DNA of 7,837 bases. Source: Porphyromonadaceae bacterium UBA2720. Its GTDB lineage: Bacteria > Bacteroidota > Bacteroidia > Bacteroidales > Muribaculaceae. The translations under genes were made by a program, and so were the position numbers. The notes beneath the pieces are model-generated. The model did no database searches, was not told the origin of the DNA, and saw only the letters and a program-made list of their open reading frames with translations. Below are positions 1 through 5,543 of the stretch, piece after piece. The stretch lies in assembly GCA_002353885.1 (NCBI GenBank), contig DEKO01000106.1, positions 1-7,837 on the forward strand. Reading direction: 5' to 3'. Within the stretch, counting starts at the first letter, position 1; each line of letters starts with the position of its first letter.

Positions 1-306
1 GAAGTAATCGCCGAACGACCAGTTGCCTACCATCTCGAACATCGTGTGGTGGTAGGTGTCGTGTCCGACTTCTTCCAGGTCGTTGTGCTTGCCGCTCACG
101 CGCAGGCACTTCTGCGAGTCGGCCACACGGCGCCACTGCGCCTGCTTGTTGCCCAGGATGATGTCCTTGAACTGGTTCATACCGGCATTGGTGAACATGA
201 GGGTGGGGTCATCCTTGATGACCATCGGAGCCGAAGGCACGATGTGGTGCTGCTTGCTCTCAAAGAAGCTCTTGAACGCTTCGCGGATTTCTTTTGCTGT
301 CAGCAT
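1..306 (-). CDS. alaS: Alanyl-tRNA synthetase, N-terminal part (runs off the window)
   Basis: Cytoplasmic class II aminoacyl-tRNA synthetase that charges tRNA-Ala with alanine using ATP. Only the first 102 codons are present; the gene continues beyond position 1. The reverse-strand translation begins MLTAKEIREAFKSFFESK and continues through HHIVPSAPMVIKDDPTLMFT, NAGMNQFKDIILG, CLRVSGKHNDLEEVG and HHTMFEMVGNWSFGDYF. This is the highly conserved start of the AlaS catalytic domain, including the class II motif 1 region (PTLMFTNAGMNQFK) and the stretch around HHTMFEMVGNWSFGDYF. The start ATG at 306-304 gives the usual AlaS N-terminus. It has no Shine-Dalgarno sequence, but a good Bacteroidota promoter lies 44-74 nt upstream. 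The gene diverges from a MerR-type regulator. The identification is secure; nothing can be said about the C-terminal editing domains. Confidence 0.97.
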   Translation of the reverse strand, partial: MLTAKEIREAFKSFFESKQHHIVPSAPMVIKDDPTLMFTNAGMNQFKDIILGNKQAQWRRVADSQKCLRVSGKHNDLEEVGHDTYHHTMFEMVGNWSFGDYF

Positions 307-349
307 ATCTTGTTTAGTCTATATTTTTTTCAAAATCCAAAACAACCTA

Positions 350-380
350 CAAAATTACTGCTATTTGGCCGTAACTCAAA
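350..380 (-). promoter_or_regulatory. Bacteroidota-type promoter of alaS
   Basis: On the minus strand a TTTG (380-377) is followed after 19 nt by TAATTTTG (357-350). This is an exact fit to the TTTG-N19/20-TAnnTTTG promoter known for the primary sigma factor of Bacteroidetes. Transcription would begin near 343, giving a leader of roughly 37 nt before the alaS ATG. Assigned by consensus and spacing only. Confidence 0.7.
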
Positions 381-416
381 GCCAAAGGCTGTTTTTTTTG
401 ATTTTTCGTGGCAAAA

Positions 417-448
417 TTTGGCTTTTTCAGTTATTCTGACTAACTTTG
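417..448 (+). promoter_or_regulatory. Bacteroidota-type promoter of the MerR-family gene
   Basis: TTTG (417-420) and TAACTTTG (441-448) are separated by 20 nt, matching the Bacteroidetes -33/-7 consensus. The predicted start of transcription is near 455, which leaves a short leader of about 17 nt before the ATG at 472. This supports 472 as the true start, because the longer open frame reading from position 46 would run through the promoter and antisense to alaS. Confidence 0.7.
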
Positions 449-471
449 TACCAACAATAAGACGACCATCA

Positions 472-810
472 ATGCAAGAACTTGACAAGAAATACTATAA
501 GATAGGCGATGTGGCACAGATTGTGGGCATCCCTGAGAGCACGCTGCGATATTGGGAGACGCAGTTCACCATCATTCGTCCCAAGCGCAACGCCAAGAAC
601 ATCCGGTTCTACACCCCCAACGACATCGAGACAATCCGCAAAATCTATTATTTGGTTAAAGAGAAAGGGCTCAAACTCGATGCCGCGCAGGCCCAGTTGC
701 GAGCCAACCGCGACGGCGTGGACAAGCGCTTTGAGGTCATCGACCGGCTCAAGGACATCAAAGCCCAACTGCAGCAACTGCAACAGGCACTTGATGCACG
801 CACATCCTGA
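472..810 (+). CDS. MerR-family transcriptional regulator, small single-domain form
   Basis: A 112-residue protein of the MerR DNA-binding family. Residues about 8-75 form the winged helix-turn-helix: KYYKIGDVAQIVGIPESTLRYW is the recognition region, RYWE being a MerR hallmark, followed by the wing (RNAKNIRFYTPNDIETI). The remainder (about 80-112) is glutamine- and leucine-rich (LKDIKAQLQQLQQALDA) and should form the antiparallel dimerisation coiled coil. There is no C-terminal ligand domain and no cysteine cluster, so it is not a metal- or redox-sensing MerR of the MerR/CueR/SoxR type. The start is set by the family N-terminus and by the promoter at 417-448. It diverges from alaS and shares a spacer carrying TTTGGC/GCCAAA half-sites, so self-regulation or control of alaS is possible but unproven. 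A strong hairpin follows the stop codon. The family call is secure; the target is unknown. Confidence 0.92.
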   Translation: MQELDKKYYKIGDVAQIVGIPESTLRYWETQFTIIRPKRNAKNIRFYTPNDIETIRKIYYLVKEKGLKLDAAQAQLRANRDGVDKRFEVIDRLKDIKAQLQQLQQALDARTS

Positions 811-837
811 CCGACTGCATCGATGGCTATTAAACAG

Positions 838-868
838 CGCGTGGAGCCCCGATTCTGGGCTCCACGCG
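838..868. terminator. Bidirectional hairpin terminator between convergent genes
   Basis: A perfect 12-bp stem (CGCGTGGAGCCC at 838-849 and its complement at 857-868) has a 7-nt loop. It lies 28 nt after the MerR-family stop and 28 nt from the stop of the convergent gene. The plus-strand 3' flank is TTGTGTTATTGT, a broken T tract, and the opposite flank is only moderately T-rich. The stem is strong but the U tract is weak in both directions; the convergent position favours a shared terminator. Confidence 0.75.
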
Positions 869-896
869 TTGTGTTATTGTCTGCTTTCAGTTAGAC

Positions 897-1316
897 CTAG
901 AACGGCAGGTCGTCGCCCTCGGCTGGCTGGCTGAAGTCAGGAGCAGCTGTGGGGGCTGGTGCCGGCGCAGGACCTGTGGGCGCAGGGCCAACAGGAGCGG
1001 CAGCAGGCTGATACTGAGGCTGCTGCGGCTGGGCTGCGATAGCGTTCGGATCAAGCTTGTCAGCCTTCCAGCCACGGATGCTGGTGAACCAGCGGCCATT
1101 GTACTCATGACTGTCGATGTCAAAGCTTAAATCTATCAAGTCGCCAACTTCAAGGGGGTACTGGTTGGCGCGCTCACCGAAGAAGTCAAAGTGCACTTTC
1201 TTCGGGTAAGCCTCCATGGTCTCAAGCACATATTCCTGCTTGCTCCAGGGGTTGCCGGCTTTTGAAGTGCCGCTCTGAAGGGGCAACTTCACGATGATTT
1301 TTCCTCTTATTTCCAT
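897..1316 (-). CDS. DUF3127-like OB-fold-type protein with an SSB-like acidic C-terminal tip
   Basis: A 139-residue protein with two parts. Residues 1 to about 88 begin MEIRGKIIVKLPLQSGTSKAG and include WSKQEYVLET, KVHFDFFGERANQYPLEVGD, LSFDIDSHEYNGRWFTSIRG and WKADKL. This pattern of beta strands with aromatic residues resembles the DUF3127 family of Bacteroidetes, which I recognise from memory and which has SSB/OB-fold character. Residues about 90-130 are a low-complexity linker rich in Pro, Ala and Gln. The last residues, EGDDLPF, match the acidic tip ending in PF that bacterial single-stranded DNA-binding proteins use to recruit partners. A role in binding ssDNA or RNA is therefore plausible, but it is inferred from the architecture. 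It is not a canonical Ssb. The ATG at 1316-1314 lies just downstream of a TAACTTTG promoter element and lacks a Shine-Dalgarno sequence. Confidence 0.82.
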   Translation of the reverse strand: MEIRGKIIVKLPLQSGTSKAGNPWSKQEYVLETMEAYPKKVHFDFFGERANQYPLEVGDLIDLSFDIDSHEYNGRWFTSIRGWKADKLDPNAIAAQPQQPQYQPAAAPVGPAPTGPAPAPAPTAAPDFSQPAEGDDLPF

Positions 1317-1354
1317 TTCGTTTTATATTTAGTGATTAATTTTTTTCTAGCCTG

Positions 1355-1385
1355 CAAAGTTACAATTTTCTTTGCACATGGCACA
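1355..1385 (-). promoter_or_regulatory. Probable promoter of the DUF3127-like gene
   Basis: On the minus strand TAACTTTG (1362-1355) is a perfect -7 element. A TGTG (1385-1382), one base off TTTG, lies 19 nt upstream of it as a weaker -33 element. The start of transcription would be near 1348, with a leader of about 30 nt. The other half of the same spacer holds the divergent rsfS promoter. Confidence 0.55.
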
Positions 1386-1432
1386 ATGATATCAACTATT
1401 TTTGATTTTATTTGGTCTTTTTGAGGACGATA

Positions 1433-1464
1433 TTTTTCTTTTCGAACTTTTATGATTACCTTTG
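1433..1464 (+). promoter_or_regulatory. Probable promoter of the rsfS-ftsH operon
   Basis: TACCTTTG (1457-1464) fits the TAnnTTTG -7 consensus. A run of T at 1433-1436 lies 20 nt upstream where TTTG would be expected, so the -33 element is degenerate. Transcription would begin near 1471, giving a leader of about 37 nt before the rsfS ATG. No other candidate is seen in the spacers inside the operon, which are only 8 and 10 nt. Confidence 0.55.
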
Positions 1465-1507
1465 CCGTTTAAAATCAGAATAACAAACAAACACGTAATT
1501 TCAACGA

Positions 1508-1879
1508 ATGAAAAATCAGATTACTGATAACCAAACTTTGATTCAGGCCATCGTCGAGGGGGCGCAAGAAAAGAAGGCGCGTGGCATTGTCACGGTCGAC
1601 CTCTCACACATCGAGTTTGCGCCAACACAGGCGTTTGTCATCGTCAACGGCAACACACCCATCCAGGTCGATGCTATCGCCGACAGCATCCGTGAATACG
1701 TCGAGGACAAACTTGCTGTACGCCCCTACAACTACGATGGCTACCAGAACTCGCAATGGATTGTGCTGGACTATGGTACCATCTATGTCCACATTTTCCT
1801 GCCAGAGTTCCGCAACCGCTACAACTTGGAACAACTCTGGAGCGACGCGGTCATCAACACTATTCCTGACATTGACTGA
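1508..1879 (+). CDS. rsfS: Ribosome silencing factor RsfS (Iojap/YbeB family)
   Basis: A 123-residue cytoplasmic protein of the RsfS/Iojap family, which binds ribosomal protein uL14 and blocks joining of the 30S and 50S subunits when nutrients are scarce. Recognisable family segments run in order: AIVEGAQEKKARGIVTVDLS near residues 15-34, FVIVNGNTPIQVDAIADSI near 43-61, and the C-terminal block with WIVLDYGTIYVHIFLPEFR followed by YNLEQLWSDA, which is close to the family signature (W-LLDYGD-VVHVF, then YNLE-LW). The length is typical of the family. It starts after a TACCTTTG promoter and has no Shine-Dalgarno sequence. Its stop is only 8 nt before ftsH. From memory, rsfS next to ftsH is a common arrangement in Bacteroidetes. 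Identification is strong. Confidence 0.95.
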   Translation: MKNQITDNQTLIQAIVEGAQEKKARGIVTVDLSHIEFAPTQAFVIVNGNTPIQVDAIADSIREYVEDKLAVRPYNYDGYQNSQWIVLDYGTIYVHIFLPEFRNRYNLEQLWSDAVINTIPDID

Positions 1880-1887
1880 ACAACACT

Positions 1888-3891
1888 ATGGCAGACAACA
1901 AGAAAAAATCTCCATTCCCCAAGTTCAACATCTACTGGATGTACATGCTCGTCTTCCTGGGGCTGCTTGCAGCCTACTGGATGAACGACAACAGCATGGC
2001 TAAGGAAGTGAGCCAGAACGAATTTGAGAGCTACATTGCCAGTGGAGGGGTTGAGAATATTGTCGTATATAATAAGGAAAGCGCCGAGGCTGTGCTCAAC
2101 GACTCGCTTGCAAAAGTGGTGTACGGTAACAGATATCAGCCCAAGCAGGGTTTCAAGGCCAAAGTCTCGACCAAGATTGGTTCGGTCGAGAAGTTTGAAG
2201 ATAAGGTTGATGCCTTGAGGGCGCAGGGAAGGTTCAAAGGTAACTTGTCCTACGACACAACCAGCGATTTCGGCACCATCTTCTGGTACTTCGGGCCGGT
2301 CCTGCTGCTCATTGGCTTCTGGTTCTTCTTCATGAAGCGCATGGGCAGCGGAGGCATGGGCGGAGGAGGCATTTTCAGCGTCGGCAAGTCCAAGGCCATG
2401 CTCTTCGACAAGGACAATGCTAGCAAGGTGACGTTTGAGGACGTGGCCGGTCTGGCCGAGGCTAAGGTCGAGATTGCCGAGATTGTCGACTTTCTCAAGA
2501 GCCCCGAGCACTACACCGAACTGGGAGGCAAGATTCCTAAGGGCGCTCTGCTTGTAGGCCCTCCAGGAACCGGCAAGACCCTGCTGGCAAAGGCTGTGGC
2601 TGGCGAGGCAAATGTGCCTTTCTTCTCGATGTCGGGTAGCGACTTTGTCGAGATGTTTGTCGGTGTTGGAGCCAGCCGTGTGCGAGACCTCTTCCGTCAG
2701 GCCAAGGAGAAGGCACCATGCATCGTCTTCATCGACGAGATTGATGCCGTGGGCCGTGCACGTGGACGCAATGCCAACATGGGAGGCAACGACGAGCGCG
2801 AGAGCACACTCAACCAGTTGCTCACCGAGATGGATGGTTTCGGCAGCAACAGTGGTGTCATCATTCTGGCTGCTACCAACCGTGCTGATATCCTTGACAA
2901 AGCGCTGCTGCGTGCCGGACGTTTTGACCGACAAATCTATGTCGAGTTGCCCGAACTCACCGACCGCAAGGAAATCTTCCAGGTGCACCTGCGCAATGTC
3001 AAGATTGATGGCAGTGTCGACATCGAGCAGTTGGCACGGCAGACGCCTGGTTTCTCGGGAGCAGATATTGCTAATGTTTGCAACGAAGCCGCGCTCATCG
3101 CGGCGCGCAGACAGAAACAGGCTGTGCAGCGCCAAGACTTCATGGACGCCATCGACCGCATCATTGGCGGATTGGAGAAGAAGTCGAAGGTCATCACCGA
3201 CGACGAACGCAAGTCCATTGCCTATCATGAGGCTGGGCATGCAACTGTCAGTTGGCACCTGCAGTATGCCGACCCACTCATCAAGGTCACCATCGTGCCG
3301 CGTGGCAAGGCACTGGGAGCGGCGTGGTACATGCCTGAGGAAAGGCAAATCGAACCCAAGCAGGCCCTGCTCGACGAGATCTGCTCGCTCATGGCTGGGC
3401 GTGTGGCCGAAGACATGTTCCTTGGTTTCATTGACACGGGGGCACTCAACGATCTGGAGCGCGCCACCAAGATGGCTTATGCCATGGTCACATTCTATGG
3501 CATGAGCGACAAGATGCCTAACATTAGCTATTACGACTCGAGTGGACAGGAATATGGATTCACCAAGCCCTATAGCGAGACGCGGGCTCAGACCATCGAC
3601 TCCGAGGTCCAGGACATCATCGACAGCCAGTATGCGCGTGCACGCGACATCCTCGAGCAATATACCGACGGGCATCACCAGCTAGCGCAGTTGCTGCTCG
3701 AGCGTGAGGTGATTTACACCGAGGATGCTGAGCGCATCTTCGGCAAACGCAAGTGGCTATCGCGCACCGAGGAAATCATGCGCGTCAACGAGCAGAACAA
3801 GGCCAAGGAGCAGGAGGTGCAGGCCGAGGACAACGCGCAAGTCAATGGCGATGACGAAGTCACACCGCCACCCTTCAATCACAACGACTAA
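1888..3891 (+). CDS. ftsH: ATP-dependent membrane zinc metalloprotease FtsH
   Basis: A 667-residue inner-membrane AAA+ protease that extracts and degrades unassembled or damaged membrane proteins and some soluble regulators, working as a hexamer. Visible parts in order: a cytoplasmic N-terminus; first membrane helix about 13-31; periplasmic domain about 32-128; second membrane helix about 131-149; a glycine-rich linker (GSGGMGGGG); Walker A GPPGTGKT at 224-231; pore loop F257-V258-G259; Walker B IVFIDE at 279-284; the second region of homology ending RAGRFDR; and the zinc-binding HEAGH at 447-451, with D522 in GALNDLERAT as the expected third zinc ligand. All catalytic residues are intact. 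The C-terminus is a charged, probably coiled helix ending in an acidic, proline-containing tail (DDEVTPPPFNHND). Length is normal for Bacteroidetes. It sits between rsfS (8 nt) and a TerB-like gene (10 nt), probably in one transcript. Confidence 0.98.
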   Translation: MADNKKKSPFPKFNIYWMYMLVFLGLLAAYWMNDNSMAKEVSQNEFESYIASGGVENIVVYNKESAEAVLNDSLAKVVYGNRYQPKQGFKAKVSTKIGSVEKFEDKVDALRAQGRFKGNLSYDTTSDFGTIFWYFGPVLLLIGFWFFFMKRMGSGGMGGGGIFSVGKSKAMLFDKDNASKVTFEDVAGLAEAKVEIAEIVDFLKSPEHYTELGGKIPKGALLVGPPGTGKTLLAKAVAGEANVPFFSMSGSDFVEMFVGVGASRVRDLFRQAKEKAPCIVFIDEIDAVGRARGRNANMGGNDERESTLNQLLTEMDGFGSNSGVIILAATNRADILDKALLRAGRFDRQIYVELPELTDRKEIFQVHLRNVKIDGSVDIEQLARQTPGFSGADIANVCNEAALIAARRQKQAVQRQDFMDAIDRIIGGLEKKSKVITDDERKSIAYHEAGHATVSWHLQYADPLIKVTIVPRGKALGAAWYMPEERQIEPKQALLDEICSLMAGRVAEDMFLGFIDTGALNDLERATKMAYAMVTFYGMSDKMPNISYYDSSGQEYGFTKPYSETRAQTIDSEVQDIIDSQYARARDILEQYTDGHHQLAQLLLEREVIYTEDAERIFGKRKWLSRTEEIMRVNEQNKAKEQEVQAEDNAQVNGDDEVTPPPFNHND

Positions 3892-3901
3892 TCAAGCAAT
3901 C

Positions 3902-4252
3902 ATGAGCAACGTCAACTTTTCGGACTTCGAGAAGCAGGCCATTGTGAGCCTGATCATTGAGATGATCAATTCTGACCGCGTCATCACCATTGAGGAGATG
4001 TATGCGTCCAATGCTATCAATGCCGAACTGGGCATCACCGAGGAGGTCTTCAGGGCTGGAATGGCTTTGGACTTCGACTATGCCATCGAGTTGGTAAAGA
4101 AGATGGATACACAGCGCAAATGCTTCGTCGCGCAACAGTTGGTCAGGGTGATGGATGCCGATGGGGCTGACGATGCCGAGCTCAACCTGTTTGAGGAAAT
4201 CGGAAGGCGCATAGGCTTGGACAAAGAACTCGGGTGTGACACCGAACAATGA
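3902..4252 (+). CDS. Small TerB-like helical protein, function unknown
   Basis: A 116-residue, acidic, apparently all-helical soluble protein with no signal peptide or membrane helix. Its two halves resemble the TerB/DjlA-N type of helical domain: FEKQAIVSLIIEMINSDRVI followed by an acidic turn (TIEEMY), and later QQLVRVMDADGADDAELNLF followed by EEIGRRIGL. These match the family pattern of a helix, an (A/S)DG-like turn with acidic residues, and a helix ending in a G-L motif. The match is by eye and moderately confident. Start ATG 3902 lies 10 nt after the ftsH stop and a strong terminator begins 32 nt after its own stop, so it is the last gene of the rsfS-ftsH transcript. I recall cdsA commonly following ftsH in related genomes, but it is absent here. 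A role as an FtsH accessory or substrate is speculative. Confidence 0.8.
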   Translation: MSNVNFSDFEKQAIVSLIIEMINSDRVITIEEMYASNAINAELGITEEVFRAGMALDFDYAIELVKKMDTQRKCFVAQQLVRVMDADGADDAELNLFEEIGRRIGLDKELGCDTEQ

Positions 4253-4283
4253 CCAGCGTTGGCTGATCTCAACAACCTAATAA

Positions 4284-4331
4284 ACCCATGCTTTCAAGGT
4301 TATAGATTGACTTGGAAGCATGGGTGTTTTT
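4284..4331 (+). terminator. Rho-independent terminator of the rsfS-ftsH operon
   Basis: The arms ACCCATGCTTTCAAG (4284-4298) and CTTGGAAGCATGGGT (4311-4325) pair over 15 positions with one G-U pair. The loop is 12 nt and is followed by GTTTTTA (4326-4332). This is a classical intrinsic terminator, placed 32 nt after the TerB-like gene. Confidence 0.9.
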
Positions 4332-4407
4332 ATTGAACCCTACTTGATATTGCATTCTGGTAATTGGCTTGCATTTTGCTATTGATGAGACTGTTTTGTT
4401 ATGGTTT

Positions 4408-4441
4408 TATGGAAAAATGCTATTTTTCCATAGTTTTTTTG
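4408..4441 (+). promoter_or_regulatory. A/T-rich palindrome upstream of the AraC-family gene: operator or weak second terminator
   Basis: TATGGAAAAAT (4408-4418) and ATTTTTCCATA (4422-4432) are perfect inverted arms of 11 nt around the 3-nt centre GCT. A run of seven T follows (4434-4440). It lies about 65 nt upstream of the -7 element of the AraC-family gene. As RNA it would form a hairpin with a T tract, so it may act as a fail-safe terminator behind 4284-4331. As DNA it could be a binding site for a dimer. The sequence does not decide between these. Confidence 0.5.
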
Positions 4442-4504
4442 TGAATATACCTTAAAAAAAGAACACAAATTACATACCACAGTAGCACGTGTTTCCTTAT
4501 TTTA

Positions 4505-4512
4505 TACTTTTG
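4505..4512 (+). promoter_or_regulatory. -7 promoter element of the AraC-family gene
   Basis: TACTTTTG matches TAnnTTTG and lies 18 nt before the ATG at 4531, giving a leader of only about 10-12 nt. No TTTG is found 19-21 nt upstream, so the promoter may depend on an activator. The element falls inside the longer reading frame that opens with GTG at 4489, which argues for the later start. Confidence 0.5.
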
Positions 4513-4530
4513 TCTCAAATTGCAAGCAAA

Positions 4531-5424
4531 ATGATAACAGAAATTATTAGACTAAATTCAATTGGGGACTTCTGCGAGCGATATGGATGCAAAATGCAAC
4601 ACCCGTTGATTACCGTTATCGATAGTCACGATATTGCTAATATCAAGTACGAACTCAGGAGTTGTGGCTTCTATTGTGTTTTTCTTAAGGGAGAGAGCGG
4701 AAGCATGACATATGGGCTGAGTAAGTATGAGTACGGCGAGGCTACTATGGCTTTTATTGCGCCCGATCAAATCTTTGGTAACGCTACAGCGCACGATGAA
4801 GGGACGACGAGCAAGATGCTCATGTTCCATCCCAGCATCATCCACGATTCACCGTTGGCAAGCAGATTCAAGTATTATTCTTTCTTCTCTTACGAGTCGA
4901 ACAGAGCGCTTCACCTCACACCCGACGAGAAGACTATCATCGATTCGCTTTATGAGGGATTGTCGATGGAGCTGGAGCATCCCATCGATGCGTCGAGCAG
5001 GTCGATTATCCTCTCATTCCTGGAGTTACTCTTCAGCTATTGCATGAGGTTCTACACCCGGCAGTACAATGCGGCCAGCAAGATGAGCAACCAGCTCATC
5101 GACAGGTTTAATGCTGTGCTCAAAGATTATTTTGAGAGCAATCTGCCGGTCGAGAAAGGTTTGCCTACAGTGGCCTATTGCGCACAACAGTTGTCTTTGT
5201 CGCCTAACTACTTCGGCGACTTGGTCAAGAAGTCGACTGGGCACACGGCCAAAGAACATATCCACATGGCTGTCGTCGAGCGAGTCAAGTTCTTGATCGT
5301 GAGCACCAAGCAGTCTATCAGCGAAATCGCCTATGCTGTCGGTTTCAAATATCCGCATCATCTGAGCCGAGTCTTCAGGCACGTCACGGGCATCACACCC
5401 ATTGAGTTTCGCACACGTCGTTAA
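4531..5424 (+). CDS. AraC-family transcriptional regulator
   Basis: A 297-residue cytoplasmic regulator. The C-terminal part (about 205-296) is an AraC/XylS DNA-binding domain with two helix-turn-helix motifs. The first spans VAYCAQQLSLSPNYFGDLVK, leading into STGHTAKEHIHMAVVERVKF. The second spans SISEIAYAVGFKYPHHLSRV, followed by FRHVTGITPIEFR, which fits the family signature. The N-terminal about 200 residues (ITVIDSHDI near residue 25, then FYCVFLKGESGSMTYG) look like the beta-rich sensor domain seen in many Bacteroidetes AraC proteins; the ligand cannot be predicted. I chose ATG 4531 over GTG 4489 because a promoter -7 element lies between them. It is a one-gene unit between terminators, with no obvious target gene beside it. 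Codons at the 5' end (AGA, CTA, ATT, AAT) look more AT-rich than in the neighbours. Confidence 0.93.
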   Translation: MITEIIRLNSIGDFCERYGCKMQHPLITVIDSHDIANIKYELRSCGFYCVFLKGESGSMTYGLSKYEYGEATMAFIAPDQIFGNATAHDEGTTSKMLMFHPSIIHDSPLASRFKYYSFFSYESNRALHLTPDEKTIIDSLYEGLSMELEHPIDASSRSIILSFLELLFSYCMRFYTRQYNAASKMSNQLIDRFNAVLKDYFESNLPVEKGLPTVAYCAQQLSLSPNYFGDLVKKSTGHTAKEHIHMAVVERVKFLIVSTKQSISEIAYAVGFKYPHHLSRVFRHVTGITPIEFRTRR

Positions 5425-5477
5425 AATTTCCCCAAACCCTTTGTTAATAACGAGCCTATAAACATGACACAATAATT

Positions 5478-5513
5478 TAAGCCTCGCGCAATCAATGCGC
5501 GAGGCTTATTTTT
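5478..5513. terminator. Intrinsic terminator after the AraC-family gene, probably bidirectional
   Basis: A perfect 12-bp stem (AAGCCTCGCGCA at 5479-5490, complement at 5496-5507), extendable by one T-A pair, has the loop ATCAA and is followed on the plus strand by ATTTTT. On the minus strand the flank AAATTATT is a poorer U tract. It sits 54 nt after the AraC-family stop and 30 nt from the stop of the convergent zinc-ribbon gene, so it can serve both. Confidence 0.88.
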
Positions 5514-5543
5514 CGACATCTTGCGTGACCATCTCACGCAATT

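Noticed and set aside
46..471. In-frame upstream extension of the MerR-family gene to an ATG at 46
   Set aside because: The extension would be antisense to alaS and would cross both promoters; the MerR domain begins normally at 472.
1819..3678. A 619-codon open reading frame on the minus strand opposite rsfS and ftsH
   Set aside because: It lies antisense to a fully intact FtsH. Its protein shows no domain pattern and reads as the complement of a codon-biased gene; no promoter or start context was seen.
4489..4530. GTG start giving the AraC-family protein 14 extra residues
   Set aside because: The -7 promoter element TACTTTTG (4505-4512) lies inside this stretch, so the transcript should start after the GTG.
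5440..5470. TTTG at 5440-5443 after the AraC-family gene as a new promoter for a small transcript
   Set aside because: No TAnnTTTG follows at 19-21 nt, and a terminator comes directly after.
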